Positions 12,001-32,294 of a stretch of 64,000 bases of DNA are shown here, piece by piece. Source of the DNA: Amblyomma americanum (Eukaryota > Arthropoda > Arachnida > Ixodida > Ixodidae); contig NC_135505.1 of the NCBI RefSeq assembly GCF_052857255.1, forward strand, positions 137,831,779 through 137,895,778, in the 5' to 3' direction. A program made the translations under genes and the position numbers. Numbering within the stretch: position 1 is the first letter of the stretch; each line of letters starts with the position of its first letter. The notes under the pieces are model-generated. The model ran no database searches. It had not been told where the DNA came from and saw only the letters and a list, made by a program, of their open reading frames with translations.

Positions 12001-12200
12001 CTCAGGCCGGCGACAGTTGAATCAATAGTTCGTATGGAATGAAATGCGGCCCAGACACGCGCCGTTACCGAGGCTTTAGTTCATGTGTTTGATAAAGACT
12101 TGGGACCTCCCAGTTATTCCTGGCTTATTCATATCGGTGTCCCTATTTGAAGCGTTGCGTTTAAGGCCTCGTTGTCCAGAAAACCTGGTGTCAGCGTTGA
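9074..12200. other. intergenic stretch between genes A and B, no gene seen
   Basis: No exon of the array and no recognisable protein. It contains a 19-G tract at 9509-9527 and a TATAAAAA string at 10522-10529 with no convincing coding sequence downstream. Confidence 0.4.
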
Positions 12201-12214
12201 CGTTGTTGTGGGCG

Positions 12215-12500
12215 TAGAATCACTAGCGTGACTGTGGCAGGTGGTGCCCAGAGAGCAACCTAGGAGGCAGGTGGGCCACCTAGGTCACGTGACCTTGCGG
12301 CGTCATCACAGCCTGCCCACTAGATATTGAGCGAACAACCAACCGTGGAAGGTGGCAGTTAAATTAATGATTGGTCGCTCTGGAAGGTCAACCTGGGCAC
12401 ACCTGCCATCGCATGGCAGTGGCAGATCGCTTAACCGCTGCACCACTACGCTGAGACAGGTATAAAAACTTCCAGAGATATTTCAATGTAGGGGAGAGAA
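12215..12500 (-). repeat. tRNA-headed SINE-like family X, copy 1
   Basis: Read on the minus strand it starts with a tRNA-like segment (GTAGTGGTGCAGCGGTTAAGCG) and continues into a body with GGTGGCCCACCTGCCTCC-type sequence. Homologous copies are at 40.6, 53.6 and 62.3 kb. The (gt)cacgtgac block is shared. Confidence 0.5.
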
Positions 12501-12659
12501 TGGTATTCTATTCATATGGAAATTACCCGCCACCCTATCGCGGCATACCTAAGGCGGAGCTGGTGTTTCCTCCAACTTTTGAATGAGATGTACGTAATGT
12601 CCTTAATAGGAAGACAGGTGCTTTTTTCCCAGTAGACAATAATAGAGTGATTTCACAAA

Positions 12660-12720
12660 GCCTACTGCGCATGCGCGCGTTTACCGGAAGTGGCCAGCCG
12701 CCATCTTGGCTGCAGTCCTT
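12660..12720. promoter_or_regulatory. NRF1-ETS-YY1-like motif cluster
   Basis: Within 45 bp it has TGCGCATGCGC (12666-12676, NRF1-like), CCGGAAGTG (12684-12692, ETS-like) and GCCGCCATCTTGG (about 12698-12709, YY1-like). On the minus strand the YY1 site reads CAAGATGGCGGC, a TISU-type start context, followed by a 7-codon ORF that runs into a possible donor GTAAAC. No gene was identified. Confidence 0.3.
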
Positions 12721-12903
12721 CGTGGAGTCGCCTGCTCGAAAGCCCGCTTTACTTTGCACCTTGATTGGCAGTATACCAGGACGCAGTAGCTTTCCGCCGT
12801 CTCATTTATTGTGTTTAGCTAAAACAAAGAGAGGCCCAACTACGGAGTTTCTATCGTTGTAATGCTAATCGCAGCAGGAGCAGCGCAAAGAGGTTGGTCA
12901 ATT

Positions 12904-14271
12904 TTTTTTATTTACATGAACAGTAAAGCAGAGGTTGGTGCTGCATATCGGCTCCGGCTACTCCTTTTCATCAATTCGCAGCAACCATGCGCTTGGTCCG
13001 ACGAGGTACAGTTCAACATAACATAGAACAAACACAGACAGTACACAACATATACAGCAAAGTACAAGCGTCAGTAAAAGTTACAACAATGAGAGAACAA
13101 AAACACATTGAATGTTAAGAGAACAGTACACAATAGAATATACATAACACACATGTATAAACAAGGGCAGGAGAACAAGAAATCAGCTGATTTGCAGTAC
13201 ACACAGCAAAAGTAGATAACAACGCTATTAAATACCTCACTCAGCAAAAACAAAAAAACAAAACAAGTTTGTTTGCAGCAAACACAGCAAAAGCAAATAA
13301 CAAAGATCTTGAAACTCGCACACAGAGAGGTAAGACACCTAGCATTGACTCAACATCTACAAAGCTAGTACTTCCCAAGTATACCACTGTCCTCAAGGAA
13401 TGCTATCAATTTCATAAGTGCTCCCTTTTGCAGTTCACATGTCGGCCACGGGCCTAAGAGCTTTTGTAGACTTAAGGGTCTTTTGTCAAGAGCGCTCAAG
13501 TCTCTCTTCAGTCGCGACCTGAGGTTGTCGTGCACTCGGGAATCCAATAATAGCTGGGCCACATTCTCATTTTCTCGACTACACACACACCGTGGGCTGT
13601 CTGCGCGGCCAATTTTATGAAGAAAGTGCTCCGTGTAAGCCGTTCCTAAACTCAAGCGGAGAAGGAGCGTTTCTAAACTTCTGCTGATAGATAATGGAAT
13701 ATTAAACCATAGCAACGGATCGATGAAATGCAGATCAGAACCTGCATGGTTTGGTTCAAACCATATCATTTCTTTCATTTCATTGCGCACGGTCTTCAAG
13801 AAACGGCGCAATGCGCCTCTCGATAACGGAAGGCCAGAAGTGAGGGCATTGGAATGTGCTTGCCTTGCCGCTGCATCCGCCTAAGTGTTTCCAGGAATAA
13901 AGCAATATCCGGGTAGCCACTGGAAAACTATAATATGCTGCGTTTTGATAGCCCTGGAAAATTCTTTGGGAACTTCGTATACCAGTCTAGCTTTCCATGG
14001 TACTGAACTACGCGGTCAAGTGATTTCAGTGCGCATCGGGAGTCGCTAAAGATTACTCGCATACTTGGGTCTCGCACTGAGGAGATGAACTGGAGAGAAA
14101 AATAAATAGCGTAAAGCTCAGCAGTCCTTGATTCTGTCGCATGAGCCAGTTTACATGCCCGTCGTCAAACCATACAGGTTCTGATCTGCATTTCATTGAT
14201 GCGTTGCTGCGGTTTAATATTCCATTATCTATCAGCAGAAGTTTAGAAACCCTCCTTCACCACTTTCGTTT
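12904..14271 (-). mobile_element. LINE fragment with RNase H region and inverted 5' end
   Basis: The minus strand from about 14160 translates as part of an RNase H domain (LAHATESRTAELYAI..., FSDSRCALKSL), with a stop and a frameshift. It then enters a 148-aa ORF (13811-13365) typical of the C-terminus of I/Jockey-type LINEs (LGTAYTEHFLHKIGRADSPRCVCSRENENVAQLLL, a Cys-rich segment). The 3' end is an A-run at 12901-12910. An inverted partial copy of its own interior occupies 14163-14271. Candidate target duplication AGGTTGGTSAATT lies at 12891-12903 and 14272-14284. Confidence 0.75.
13365..13811 (-). pseudogene. LINE ORF2 C-terminal remnant
   Basis: A 148-residue open stretch, the tail of a non-LTR retrotransposon polyprotein after the RNase H domain. 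It carries a CxC...H/C-type Cys-rich motif and the ending LSLQKLLGPWP, which I recognise from tick LINE proteins. Upstream on the same strand the frame is broken by a stop and a shift, so it cannot encode an active element. Confidence 0.7.
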
Positions 14272-14284
14272 AGGTTGGTGAATT

Positions 14285-16254
14285 GTTGCATGAAGTGACC
14301 ACGGCAGCGAAGCAGCGCTTGCTACTAGAACCTTGTTTGTGAGAATGTTGCAGCTGACGATGAAAACGCACTTGGCCGTCGCTTTCGTTCACTTTGCCAG
14401 CGGATCATTTCTACGCATAGCGATGCACGCGTTTTAACATCTTCAGATCATGTTTGCATTCCTCGCCACCTCATTTTGCCTTTTTAATATTCGCTGCATT
14501 CATGTAGGCATTCACTGTAGTCGTGTCACACTGCGGTTGTTGTCTTTATTTTTTCATCATTTTCCTTGTTCAAAACTGGTCATGCAGTAGTTTTTTTTTT
14601 TATCGATGGAAACACATAAATTTATTCTCAACGTGTTCAGCGGGTCACCAGCAGGAAAGCTGAGCAGTACGAGCGACCTATGCCGTTTTTCTAAATGGAG
14701 TTGGGACAAACGGTTGTGTTCATTGCAAAACGGAAACAGAATAAGCTAATCGAGGAGGGTTTCAGTTCGCCAAATTAGTGCTGAATCGCTTTTAATTTCG
14801 TGGCCAATAGTTGCCTTTTGATTGCTGCAACACTAATTACTTTTTGAGTTAGGGTAATATAATCTTTGTTGCCAGGGCGCCTCCCGTACGACTCATGTCG
14901 CTATTTTCTCAGTACGAGTCTGAGTTGACTGATGAATAAACACTAGATGGCCCTTCTTTTTTCGAAAATACTGACCAAATTGTGGGCGATATCAGGCCAT
15001 AAATGGCATGCTGCTGAAATGGCAATGTCACGTAGGATCAACGACCGGTGTGCAATAAAACGTCAGGAATTATTCCACATTTCCACGGTTTGATAGCCTT
15101 GCTTTCTCGTTCCGTGAAATAAAGAAAGCACTATCGCTACTATGGCAGCTCGAGGTATCAGGAATGAAGTCACCTTTTTTAGGCTGCTACAAACGGGCAC
15201 AAAAAGCATTTGTTCTTTCAATCTTATAGTGACCACGTATTTTCTTCTTCTGATCTATACTCTCGCTACGTTTTTGTCATTATGACGCACACCTCTTTCA
15301 TGCTTTTCAATGCTTTTCGTTTATTTGATGCCCCTCACTTGTGCCTTTGTCTTCGCTTAGTGCATGGACGTTTCAGTATTCAGATCTTATCTCTGTTTTT
15401 GAGGGCGATAAGTAAACAGATTGTTATTAATAACACATATATTGCCGTTTTTTGTGATGGGGAATGGGGTTGTTGATGTTGGCGTGGGTGCTGTTGGCAT
15501 TTTTGTAAACAGGAAGAGAGAAAGACAGCTACTTAATTTTTTCGTCATCGCAATAGCTATTTTAGAAGTCATCCATGCACACATGCTCCCCACGTGGCAG
15601 TTAGGAAGGCCAGTCAGCCAACTGCCCGTGCACCGGGCACTCATCCGTATCGAATGATTGTTGCCTCACAACTACCTCAGCAACAGGCGAACTCGTCTTT
15701 CTTGTTGCACGCCTGATCGGATTCTCTCTTTTTTTTTTCCTCGTTTCTTCGCACGCTCTCTTACTTCATTATTCATACTTATCTCTTTTTTTTCTCCCTC
15801 CTCCTCCTCCTCCTTAGGGCCAACCGGTTATTCGAATATGCCATCCTTCAAACACCAACGGACTTCCTGCCCTTTTCGATTTCGTAGATGCTTGTCGGTG
15901 CTACGCATTCTCCGCCAGCGTTGTGAAACCCAACTTGAGGCAGCGCGTCCTTCAGTCCGCGGTAGTCGTGCTATTTCTTTCGTGTGCACAGGTGGCTTGT
16001 AGTGGGCATGCGCAGGAGGGGAGGCGACGTCCCTGTGAGGATGACACGGGTCAAGTTCTCCAGGAAAACACGCAGCGCTGTGTCATAGCTACGCCAGCTG
16101 CAGCCGAACTCGACACTCTTATTCCAGCCGTTATCCTTCGGCTCATTTGCGCCGCTCAATAGACAAGAGAGTAAGTCCTTCTGTGCGACGCTGCACTCCG
16201 CACAGTAGTCCATTAAGGGTCGGTTGAAGAGCTCGAGGACGTCGACCGGACATT
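14285..16254. other. intergenic and 5' flank of gene B
   Basis: No gene seen. The part from about 15650 to 16254 is duplicated upstream of gene C (about 28560-29148) with high similarity and so contains the shared promoter/5' UTR of this pair. It includes a GCATGCGC motif at about 16007. Confidence 0.5.
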
Positions 16255-24769
<8,515 letters not shown>

Positions 24770-24845
24770 TTACACTGAGGCTTCAGTGCAGTGTTCACTC
24801 GCTCGGGCTCTGGTTGTGCGAGTTGAAGAGATAGTTTAGCCAACT

Positions 24846-25653
24846 CCCCACAGAAATGGTCTATAGACACACTATAGACTTCTTATAGACTCTATTGCCT
24901 TGTGCATAGTGGTGGTTCAACAGCGCAAACACACACAGACCAAATACACAGGCAAATGTACGCCGTTTTTTTATGATACTGATGTCTTGTTCACTCATTC
25001 TGACCAGCGCACTAGAGAAGTAGCTGAGGCATTTCATAGTATCAGAAAAAGTAAAGGGTGCGTGAATAAGACATCTGTTACATTATCGCTTCGAGAAATC
25101 AATATGCTACATAGTGGGTAGCGGTTTTGCCGATGCACACGCGCTTTTAAAGCGATTTTTACCTTGTACTAGCACTAGGTGTCGTCTTGACATTGCGCTT
25201 GTGCGCTGTTCTTTCGTGTGTGTATATATGACGTGCTTCTTCCTAACAAAAAAATTAGTTGTAAGTTTAGCGCTGGTTTCTGTGTCTCGTCTCTTACTTG
25301 GTCTGTGTGTGTTTGCGCTGTTGAACCACCACTATGTATCAACACCAACTAGCCCAATCTGCAGTTCTTCTACCGTCTATTGCCTTCTTATACATAGATA
25401 ATTCTTTTTGTCTATTAATAATCTATAGACTGTCTATAGACAAAAGGCTACTAAAAGTGTACGGCCATAAATCTATCGATTGTCTATAGACTGTCTATAT
25501 GATTTGTATATTCTATAGACTGTTCTCTAGGGTTTGTCTGTAGATATTCTATGGACTCTCTATTGAGAGAAGACTCTATAGAAGACTCTTCATAGACTAT
25601 AGGCAGAAGTCTATGGACAGTATATAGATTGCCTAAAGAAATATTTGTAAGGG
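24846..25653. mobile_element. TCTATAGA-rich MITE, copy 2, interrupted by a Penelope-like insertion
   Basis: The left end CCCCACAGAAATGGTCTATAGAC and right end ...ATATTTGTAAGGG match the family termini. Its interior is split by a 474-bp insertion at 24902-25375. The 3' flank of gene C (about 37425-37445) shows the joined empty site. Confidence 0.75.
24902..25375 (+). mobile_element. 5'-truncated Penelope-like element, nested in the MITE
   Basis: Flanked by a perfect 11-bp target duplication TCTATTGCCTT (24891-24901 and 25376-25386). A perfect 39-bp inverted repeat (24905-24943 and 25298-25336) sits near both ends, as expected for the inverted partial pLTR of Penelope-like elements. The frame at about 24948-25121 reads as the end of a GIY-YIG domain ORF (FFYDTDVLFTHSDQRTREVAEAFH..., CVNKTSVTLS). 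Confidence 0.75.
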
Positions 25654-26785
25654 ACGTGCCCTCCGTCATCACCAGTACTCGTCCTTTTACATTTAGATAT
25701 GGACAGCGTGTACCCGCAATACTGACATAATGTTTATTAGAAGCTAACGGAACAAGCTAAGAGCGTGTGCCAGTCAGTTCATGCCTTGGCGACATACAAT
25801 TCCCTTCACACTGCACGCAACAAAGTGGGGAGCCAATCTGCCCGTCCGACAGCTACTATTTTTAGGCGCAAATCATGGTTGATACAATTTACAACAAAAA
25901 TCAGAGTTCGACCTTTACGGAACCTTCCATTGTTTCGCTTTAGCAAACTTTTATGTAAAAAGTTTTATGAAAAATAAAGTACGCGTTAGCGGGGACACAT
26001 GTGGTATTGTAACGCCGGATATAAATGAAATGAACATTGAAATCATTTTAAATTGGTCTAGTTGGTTGTCGCCATGGTCTTGTATTGTTGCACTCTTGGT
26101 AACTTCGACAAAAAGCAGGAAACAGCACAGAGCATAGATTCGTGTTTTGTGTCAAAGTTTCCAACCGTTAAAGATTGCAGTATTTCTTGTTGCATAACTA
26201 ACCTGCTTTCTGGATGCGCGGGTGTACCATTTTGCACAGAAAATATGTCATTTTGAATCAATATAACAAGCTGAGTCTGAAATGTTTAATAAATTCAGTT
26301 CAGGTAAACATTTGGAATTAGGTGGACAGGAAAAGTAGCAGAGACACATTCCTACTACTAAATCCGCTTATTCGCGGCGGTGTGCCAGTCAGGCCCAGCG
26401 TATTTCGCATGCTTTCCGACATTCTCGTGATTAATGAATCGTTGCAAAAGCCCTCTTCCTTCCAGGCAGTATTGAGAAACGGTGCGAGTGAACAGCTGAC
26501 TCCTAGGTTAAAGAAAAACAATGAAACAACGAAATTTAACTTTAGAATTGGGGAATTCATTGATTAACTTCATTACCGCCACATGTACTCTCTCATGTTA
26601 GTCGTTATCCTCGGTGGTTTGCATTTCTTTTTCTACTTTCAGCAGTTATTGCCGATATTTCCTTTGGAATAAAGCTTAGTTGGCAATCAGCACTAGCAAC
26701 ACGTGATAGTTGTGCTTGTTCGCATCTTGCAAGAAGCCACGTCAACCCCCCCCCCCCCCGCCTTTTTCGGGGCTGTATTTTGCTA
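25654..26785. other. 3' flank of gene B, no gene seen
   Basis: The first part (25655-25920) is homologous to the 3' flank of gene C (37440-37690). A 14-C tract lies at 26746-26759. No supportable coding sequence. Confidence 0.45.
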
Positions 26786-26789
26786 TTTG

Positions 26790-27408
26790 CCAGGCTTCAA
26801 TAATTGCTCGCGATGTTTACGCCCTAGCACGACTGATGACAGTCGTGTCTGTAAGAACCGCTTATTACTCGAAAGAAGGTATGCCACGTAATGAAGCCGC
26901 CTATGGGGCAGTCCGCGCACTCAGCGGGCTCCAGGCGTCCCTTGGAAGGACCTTAATCCAGATCACAGCCCTCTTCTCTCTTTTAAAGGTATTACTGACC
27001 ACTATCGTGCGAACACCGGGGCTTCCCGGTTCCTATGAAGGGAATGTGTAAAGCTGGCGAACGAACTCTCCTTAGGCTCGTTACAAACACCCTTCTGTGC
27101 CCGGCAGTTTTCAAGCACTGTGATCCTTATTTCGACGGCTGCTGCTCATTCTGTGGGGAGGTGGCCGATACCATCCACATAGTTTCGGCATGCAGGCAAA
27201 ATCCTTCTCTCCCCCATCACACCTTCCTCTACCCGAGAGGACTGTGAGGCGCCCTGCTCGGCTGCCAGGAACTATCGGCCCAACAGGCCCGGGTTCGGCG
27301 GACCTGCCTTGTATTTTAAGGAGCGAGACCCACTAAGGTCCTCTCCCCGAGCACACCTATGTAAATATAGCCAAATAAATGCTTTTCACCACCACCACCC
27401 AGCTGCGC
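26790..27408 (+). mobile_element. LINE (I-type) 3' end fragment
   Basis: It includes an RNase H tail-like stretch (MPRNEAAYGAVRALSG), then GERTLLRLVTNTLLCPAVFKH and a Cys-rich CSFCGEVADTIH...C motif. It ends at a (CAC)n tail (about 27390-27408). Frames are broken between the parts. Confidence 0.65.
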
Positions 27409-27410
27409 TT

Positions 27411-27800
27411 CCCTTACATTGGAGTCCAGTCGATACCAATAAAGACCATTGGTTATCTTTGATTCCATTACACCATCTGCCCAAGCCCATTTCTTCTTTA
27501 CATCGATAAGTGTCATTAAACCGTGTTTGATCCCTCACCCACTCTGCCCTCTTATCTCTTAATGTTACACCTATCATTTTTCTTTCTATAGCCCGCTGCG
27601 CTGTCTTTAATTTAAGTTGCACCTTTTCCGTTAGCCTCCGCGTTTCTGCTCCATGGGTGAGTACCGGTAAGATACATCTGTTATATACTTTTCTCTTGAG
27701 CGATAGTGTTAAACTGCCATTCATGATCTGAGAGAAACTGCCAAATGCGCTCTACCCTGCTCTCATTCTTTTAGTTATTTCACACCCGTGCGACCACGCA
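27411..27800 (-). mobile_element. RTE/BovB-like LINE C-terminal fragment
   Basis: The minus frame reads LSLKRKVYNRCILPVLTHGAET..., TAQRAIERKMIGVTLRDKRAEWVRDQTR, the conserved RT C-terminal region of RTE-type LINEs. It abuts the tail of the preceding LINE. Frameshifted and truncated. Confidence 0.75.
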
Positions 27801-27854
27801 GTTGAAACTACGGTATAGTATGTGCGCTCAAAAACTGCTCGTGGGCTAATACAG

Positions 27855-27930
27855 ATGTCATCGTGGAGGCTTCCGGATATATTTCGAACGTCTGGTGTTC
27901 TTTAGCGACATCACGCAGCAAAAGCACATT
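27855..27930 (-). repeat. diverged SINE body fragment
   Basis: Minus strand, similar to the Ruka body (gatgtc...cgttaaagatcc...gaaattattccgga region), heavily diverged. Confidence 0.45.
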
Positions 27931-29148
27931 TTGTTTTTTGTTTTCATCCCCAATGAAATGTGGCTGCCGTGGGAGGCATTTCAATCGGTTACCTGGGAGC
28001 AGCGGCGCCTCCAATACAGATCTCAATACCTATTGTGCCAGACAGAAAGTTTTTTACCATTCTATTCAAGGTTCTGTCTCCCCAATTACGGGATGCTTCT
28101 GTTGCTTGAAATGGAAGCTTTACATCTCTGCTAATCTCTCCGTGCTTTCGTTTTCTAAAGTGCCGAGGAGCATGACCATACTTTGTCTTACTGCATAAAG
28201 TCCTTCATAGCACTATTAATTATGAATCTCATTTTGTTCTGATCACTCTCCGTGTCACCGTTAATCCCATTATAACACAAAGGCTTTTCATTTTGTCAAT
28301 CTGATTTAATAGCCTTCCTGTGAATGAACTGCACGCCTTATATGAAACAAACTTTTCCAACCTTGATGTGGTTCGCAGTTCGCTCTCCTCGTTTTGGACA
28401 CTACGTGGAAAGATACAAACTCGGCTCTTTTGTTATAAGATATTACTTTCTCCCGCTGGCATTATTCTCTTTCCTACAATGCACACCGTCTGGAGCATAG
28501 GGAGGCACATCACCGTACCACTCGGGCACCCGGCACTCAACGTCATCCAGTTATTGTTGGCTCTCAAACACCGCAGCAGCAGGGCAATTAACTCGTCGCT
28601 GTTGTTGCACGCGTGGTGGGGCTGTCACTCTTTTTCCGCGTTTCTCCACGCACTCGCTTGCCAAAAAATACACATTTCTTTCTTCTTTTTCCCTCGCCTT
28701 CGGGACCGACCGGTTATTGCCGAAGCCGCCATCCTTCAAACACTAAAGGTCTTCGTGCCCCTTTCAATCTGGCAGATATGTATGGTTGTAGGCGAAACGC
28801 ATTCGCCGCCAGCGTTGCGGAAGTCAATTTGTGGCGGCCGCGTCTTTCGCTCCGCGGTAGTCGTGTTATTTCTTTCGTGTGCACAGGTGGCTTATAGTGG
28901 GCATGCGCAGGAGGAAAGGCGATCTTCCCGTGAGGATGACACGGGTCAAGCTCTCCAGAAAAACACGCGGCGCTGTGTCATAGCTACGCCAGCTGCAGCC
29001 GAACTCGACACTCTTATTCCAGCCGTTATCCTTCGGCTCATTTGCGCCGCTCAATAGACAGAGAGTAAGTCCTTCTGTGCGACGGTGCAGTCCGCACAGT
29101 AGTCCATTAAGGGTCGGTTGAAGAGCTCGAGGACGTCGACCGGACACT
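27931..29148. other. 5' flank of gene C
   Basis: No gene. The part from about 28560 is a duplicate of the gene B 5' flank (about 15650-16254). Confidence 0.5.
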
Positions 29149-29353
29149 ATGAGGACATCGTGGGTGTTCTTCTTTGTGATTCTCTTTTTTATATGGCTTT
29201 TGTGGGATGTCCTGATACCGTTGCGCCAGGTGTCATTGATCGTCGGGTCAGTGTGCGTCGCTCTAAAGGTGTCCTATAGGCTGTCTCGCTTCATCGCAAA
29301 GCACACCTGGGTGAGAACAGTTCGTGGAAATGGGAAGGCTGTGCTCATTACGG
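29149..29353 (+). pseudogene. gene C exon 1 (intact)
   Basis: 205 nt from ATG 29149 to donor G|GTGAGT. A hydrophobic anchor as in B (SWVFFFVILFFIWLLWDVL). A MITE begins 9 nt inside the following intron. Confidence 0.85.
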
Positions 29354-29362
29354 GTGAGTATA

Positions 29363-29649
29363 GCCTTATTAAAATTGTCTATAGACAGTCTATAGACTTA
29401 CTATAGAGTCTATTGCCTTCGCTTAGATATTTATTTTTGTCTATTCATAGTCTATAGAGTGCCCATGGACAAAAGTCTACTTAAAATGTATGGTTATAAA
29501 TCTATACATTGTCTATAGACTGCCTATATTATTTGTATTGCCTATAGAATGTTCTCTAGGGTTTGGCTACAGTCTATAGACTTAGTAGCCAGAAGTCTTG
29601 GACAGTCTATAGACAGTCTATAGATTATGTGAAGAAATGTTTGTAAGGG
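29363..29649. mobile_element. TCTATAGA-rich MITE, copy 3 (intron 1 of gene C)
   Basis: Ends gCCTTATTAAAATT... and ...ATGTTTGTAAGGG, with many TCTATAGAC palindromes. It lies 9 nt after the exon 1 donor. Gene B intron 1 continues directly (gtgagtagaagcgatcac), showing the empty site. The target duplication is TA or ATA. Confidence 0.82.
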
Positions 29650-30363
29650 ATAGAACCAATCACTTTCTACCTACTGTGCACAACCTACTCAAAGACATTT
29701 TATTATCAATCCTTTTTGATCACATCATGACAGAATTTGTCCTCCACCTATTGTCCTCAAACTTTGGAACGGGCTGCTACATTTTTATTTCCACTTCTTT
29801 CTGACATAAAATATGCCCTGAAACTTAGCCAAGCACCTAAAGAGCAAGTGAACTGGCGAGTATATAGCGTTATTTTGGTAATGCCTGAAAGACAATGTTT
29901 AAACACCTTAATAGCTGATGCGCTGATACTTAAGGTCTTCCAGTATTGGTCAGCACGGCTTAAATCTTGGAATATATTGCACATCAACTTCTGGAAATGC
30001 GCAAAGGGCAGAACACCATAGCTTCCATGAAGGAGCTTGTGTTGATGACCTCAGTCCGGCCTGTGGCACTCCTTTCTAGATATATTCGTTTTCTCTTGGA
30101 ATTTTAAGTCAATAGAATGGATGTTCTGTGCCAGCAGAGGGCCGTTGTGGAGACTCAGAACAAGAAAAAAAAAGCTCGCAGAATGTAGTGTTCTGCTCAA
30201 ACAACGTCCTGAAAGGCGCATTCCAAGCCAAGGTTTCACATTGCTTTACCCTACTAGTGCGCTTACTGGACTATGAACAGCAGACGTTTCATGTCGGTCC
30301 GCTAAACTTTTTGATGAACAGCCAACCGTACGTCTGGTTTGCAAGACTCACTGCATTGCGCAG

Positions 30364-30570
30364 GATGCGACACGGGATTCGGTCACCGGCTGGCCAAGCG
30401 ACTGTCCCGCAATGGCTTCCATGTCTTCGCCGGCTGTCTGAGCTCCCAGATTGACGGAGTCGAAGACCTCTAGCGCCTCTGGAACTTACACGTCTTGCAG
30501 CTGGATGTCACTAAGCAAGAACAGGTTGACGACGCCCTTGATGTTGTTAAGGAACGCTTGGGAAACAAAG
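30364..30570 (+). pseudogene. gene C exon 2 (nonsense)
   Basis: 207 nt with normal borders. GCDTGFGHRLAKRLSRNGF is intact, then TAG at 30471-30473 where gene B has AAA. Confidence 0.88.
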
Positions 30571-31240
30571 GTCAGTCTGAGAGCTGTAGGATAGAGGATG
30601 AGGATATGAAGAAAGGACAGACGCGCGTTTTTTGAAGGCGACACATCAGCCATGCCGCAAGCTAAAAGATGAAGGGAATGAAAGTATAATTGCAGGCAAG
30701 ATGGTCTAGTATATGCACAGACGTAATTAACCCGTGTGTATTACGGTACGTTGTTTTCTAAAATTTCCTATGCCAGCACACAGCATGCACCTCTTCGGCC
30801 AGCGAGAAGTACTTGCGCAGCATATGCATTCACAATATAACCAAATTACGTGCCCCCTTTGACTATTTTGAAACGGTGACAAGGGTTAAACCGGGCGGAA
30901 TGAAATTACAGCAAAAAAAGCAAATTGTTATTGAGGTATTTGTGCACACTGCATGCATTTTGACCTAGCCGACTGTTTAAACTTCACACTATCTGTTGAA
31001 CCCAATGGGATAAACGCTCTCTTTGAGTTACGTGTTTGATGTCCAGTGTACCGCAACGTTTCGTACTCTGTTCATCTTCTAAACGAGAGCGTTGAAAAAG
31101 GTTTCTTCGTAGTTTAAATGATCACCTCATATACCTGCCTTCTAATCGGAGTCGAAACAATACCTTTCAATGCGATCATGAAAACAGCGCCTTTTACGGT
31201 ACCATTTAGTGAATCTTCTATTTCTCTATGAAAGCCTAAT

Positions 31241-31270
31241 TCAAGGGTCGTGGCATACCACGACCCTTGA
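31241..31270. repeat. perfect 13-bp hairpin with 4-nt loop
   Basis: TCAAGGGTCGTGG, loop cata, then its exact reverse complement. It lies in intron 2 of gene C, 146 bp before exon 3. No function inferred. Confidence 0.8.
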
Positions 31271-31415
31271 GTGTATACATGCAAGTCTACTGGCAGCGTT
31301 TCGAGTAAGATAGGACCAAGTAAAACGTAAACATCTATCTTTGGTACAAGAACACAATGGGAGGGCATGTGTTAATATTTTTCTGGTGCTATATGTGCAT
31401 TCCTTTTCAACGCAG

Positions 31416-31576
31416 TACTGTGGTCAGTGGTCTCAAAGCGGCGGTCTTCTCGAATGGACGACTTCGGACACCGTCGCCAAAATCTTCGACGTCAACGTGT
31501 TTGGCGTGCTTCGCATAGTGAAGAAGTTCCTGCCTCTGCTCAGGAAAAGCAAAGGTCACGATGGCCAGCGGTCTAG
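31416..31576 (+). pseudogene. gene C exon 3 (two deletions)
   Basis: Aligned to B it lacks 14 nt over the NAG motif and 8 nt in GRVVTLAS. Net minus 22 nt. The central IFDVNVFG segment is preserved. Confidence 0.85.
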
Positions 31577-32294
31577 GTATGAATTCGTCAGTATGTTTTT
31601 GCTTTTGTGCAGAAGAACAGCCACGATAAAACATTAATACCTCTGAAGTAAACTTAAGAGTTCCTCTCGGATGATTTATCCTTGCAAATGTTATTTGTTG
31701 TTACAGTGAACGCTAAGGGGTTGTGAAGGATGGTCACGAAACTGGAACGTTTGTTCACAGGTGGCACAATTTGAAAGAGAAGTTACAAGAGAAATACCAG
31801 TATGGACCGAGGGCTTGAATCGTAGATTATCACAATTTACCCCATTCATACTAAAGCTTATATCATCGTGATATCCCGCCTTCGACAACCCTGAGTCTAA
31901 GGCATTTAACATGCTACCTGCGACCACATTCAATACTAGAGGCCGAGGTTCCGTAAAATGCAAGCAGGGAATCTAAAAAAAAACTTGTAGGCAATTGACA
32001 TAGCCCACTGCCTGAGCAGGTCAGGCGGGAAAGTTCAGCAATAATTTCTCACAGCCCTAAGAGTCAGAAGCTGGTTTGAAGGCAACTTTGCACTACTCAA
32101 AGAAATACATTGAATTAATTAGGCGCATTCATTGGACACGACCATTTTCCAACTTTTGCCTTTATCGGGGCGTGGCCAAGGTGGACCAGATGGTTGGACC
32201 GGCGTAAACGTCACCTTTGAGGCTAAATCAATTCATGACATTTTTTTTTTAAATTAGAACACTCGCCCCACAGCGTAATTGGTGCTTCTAGGAT

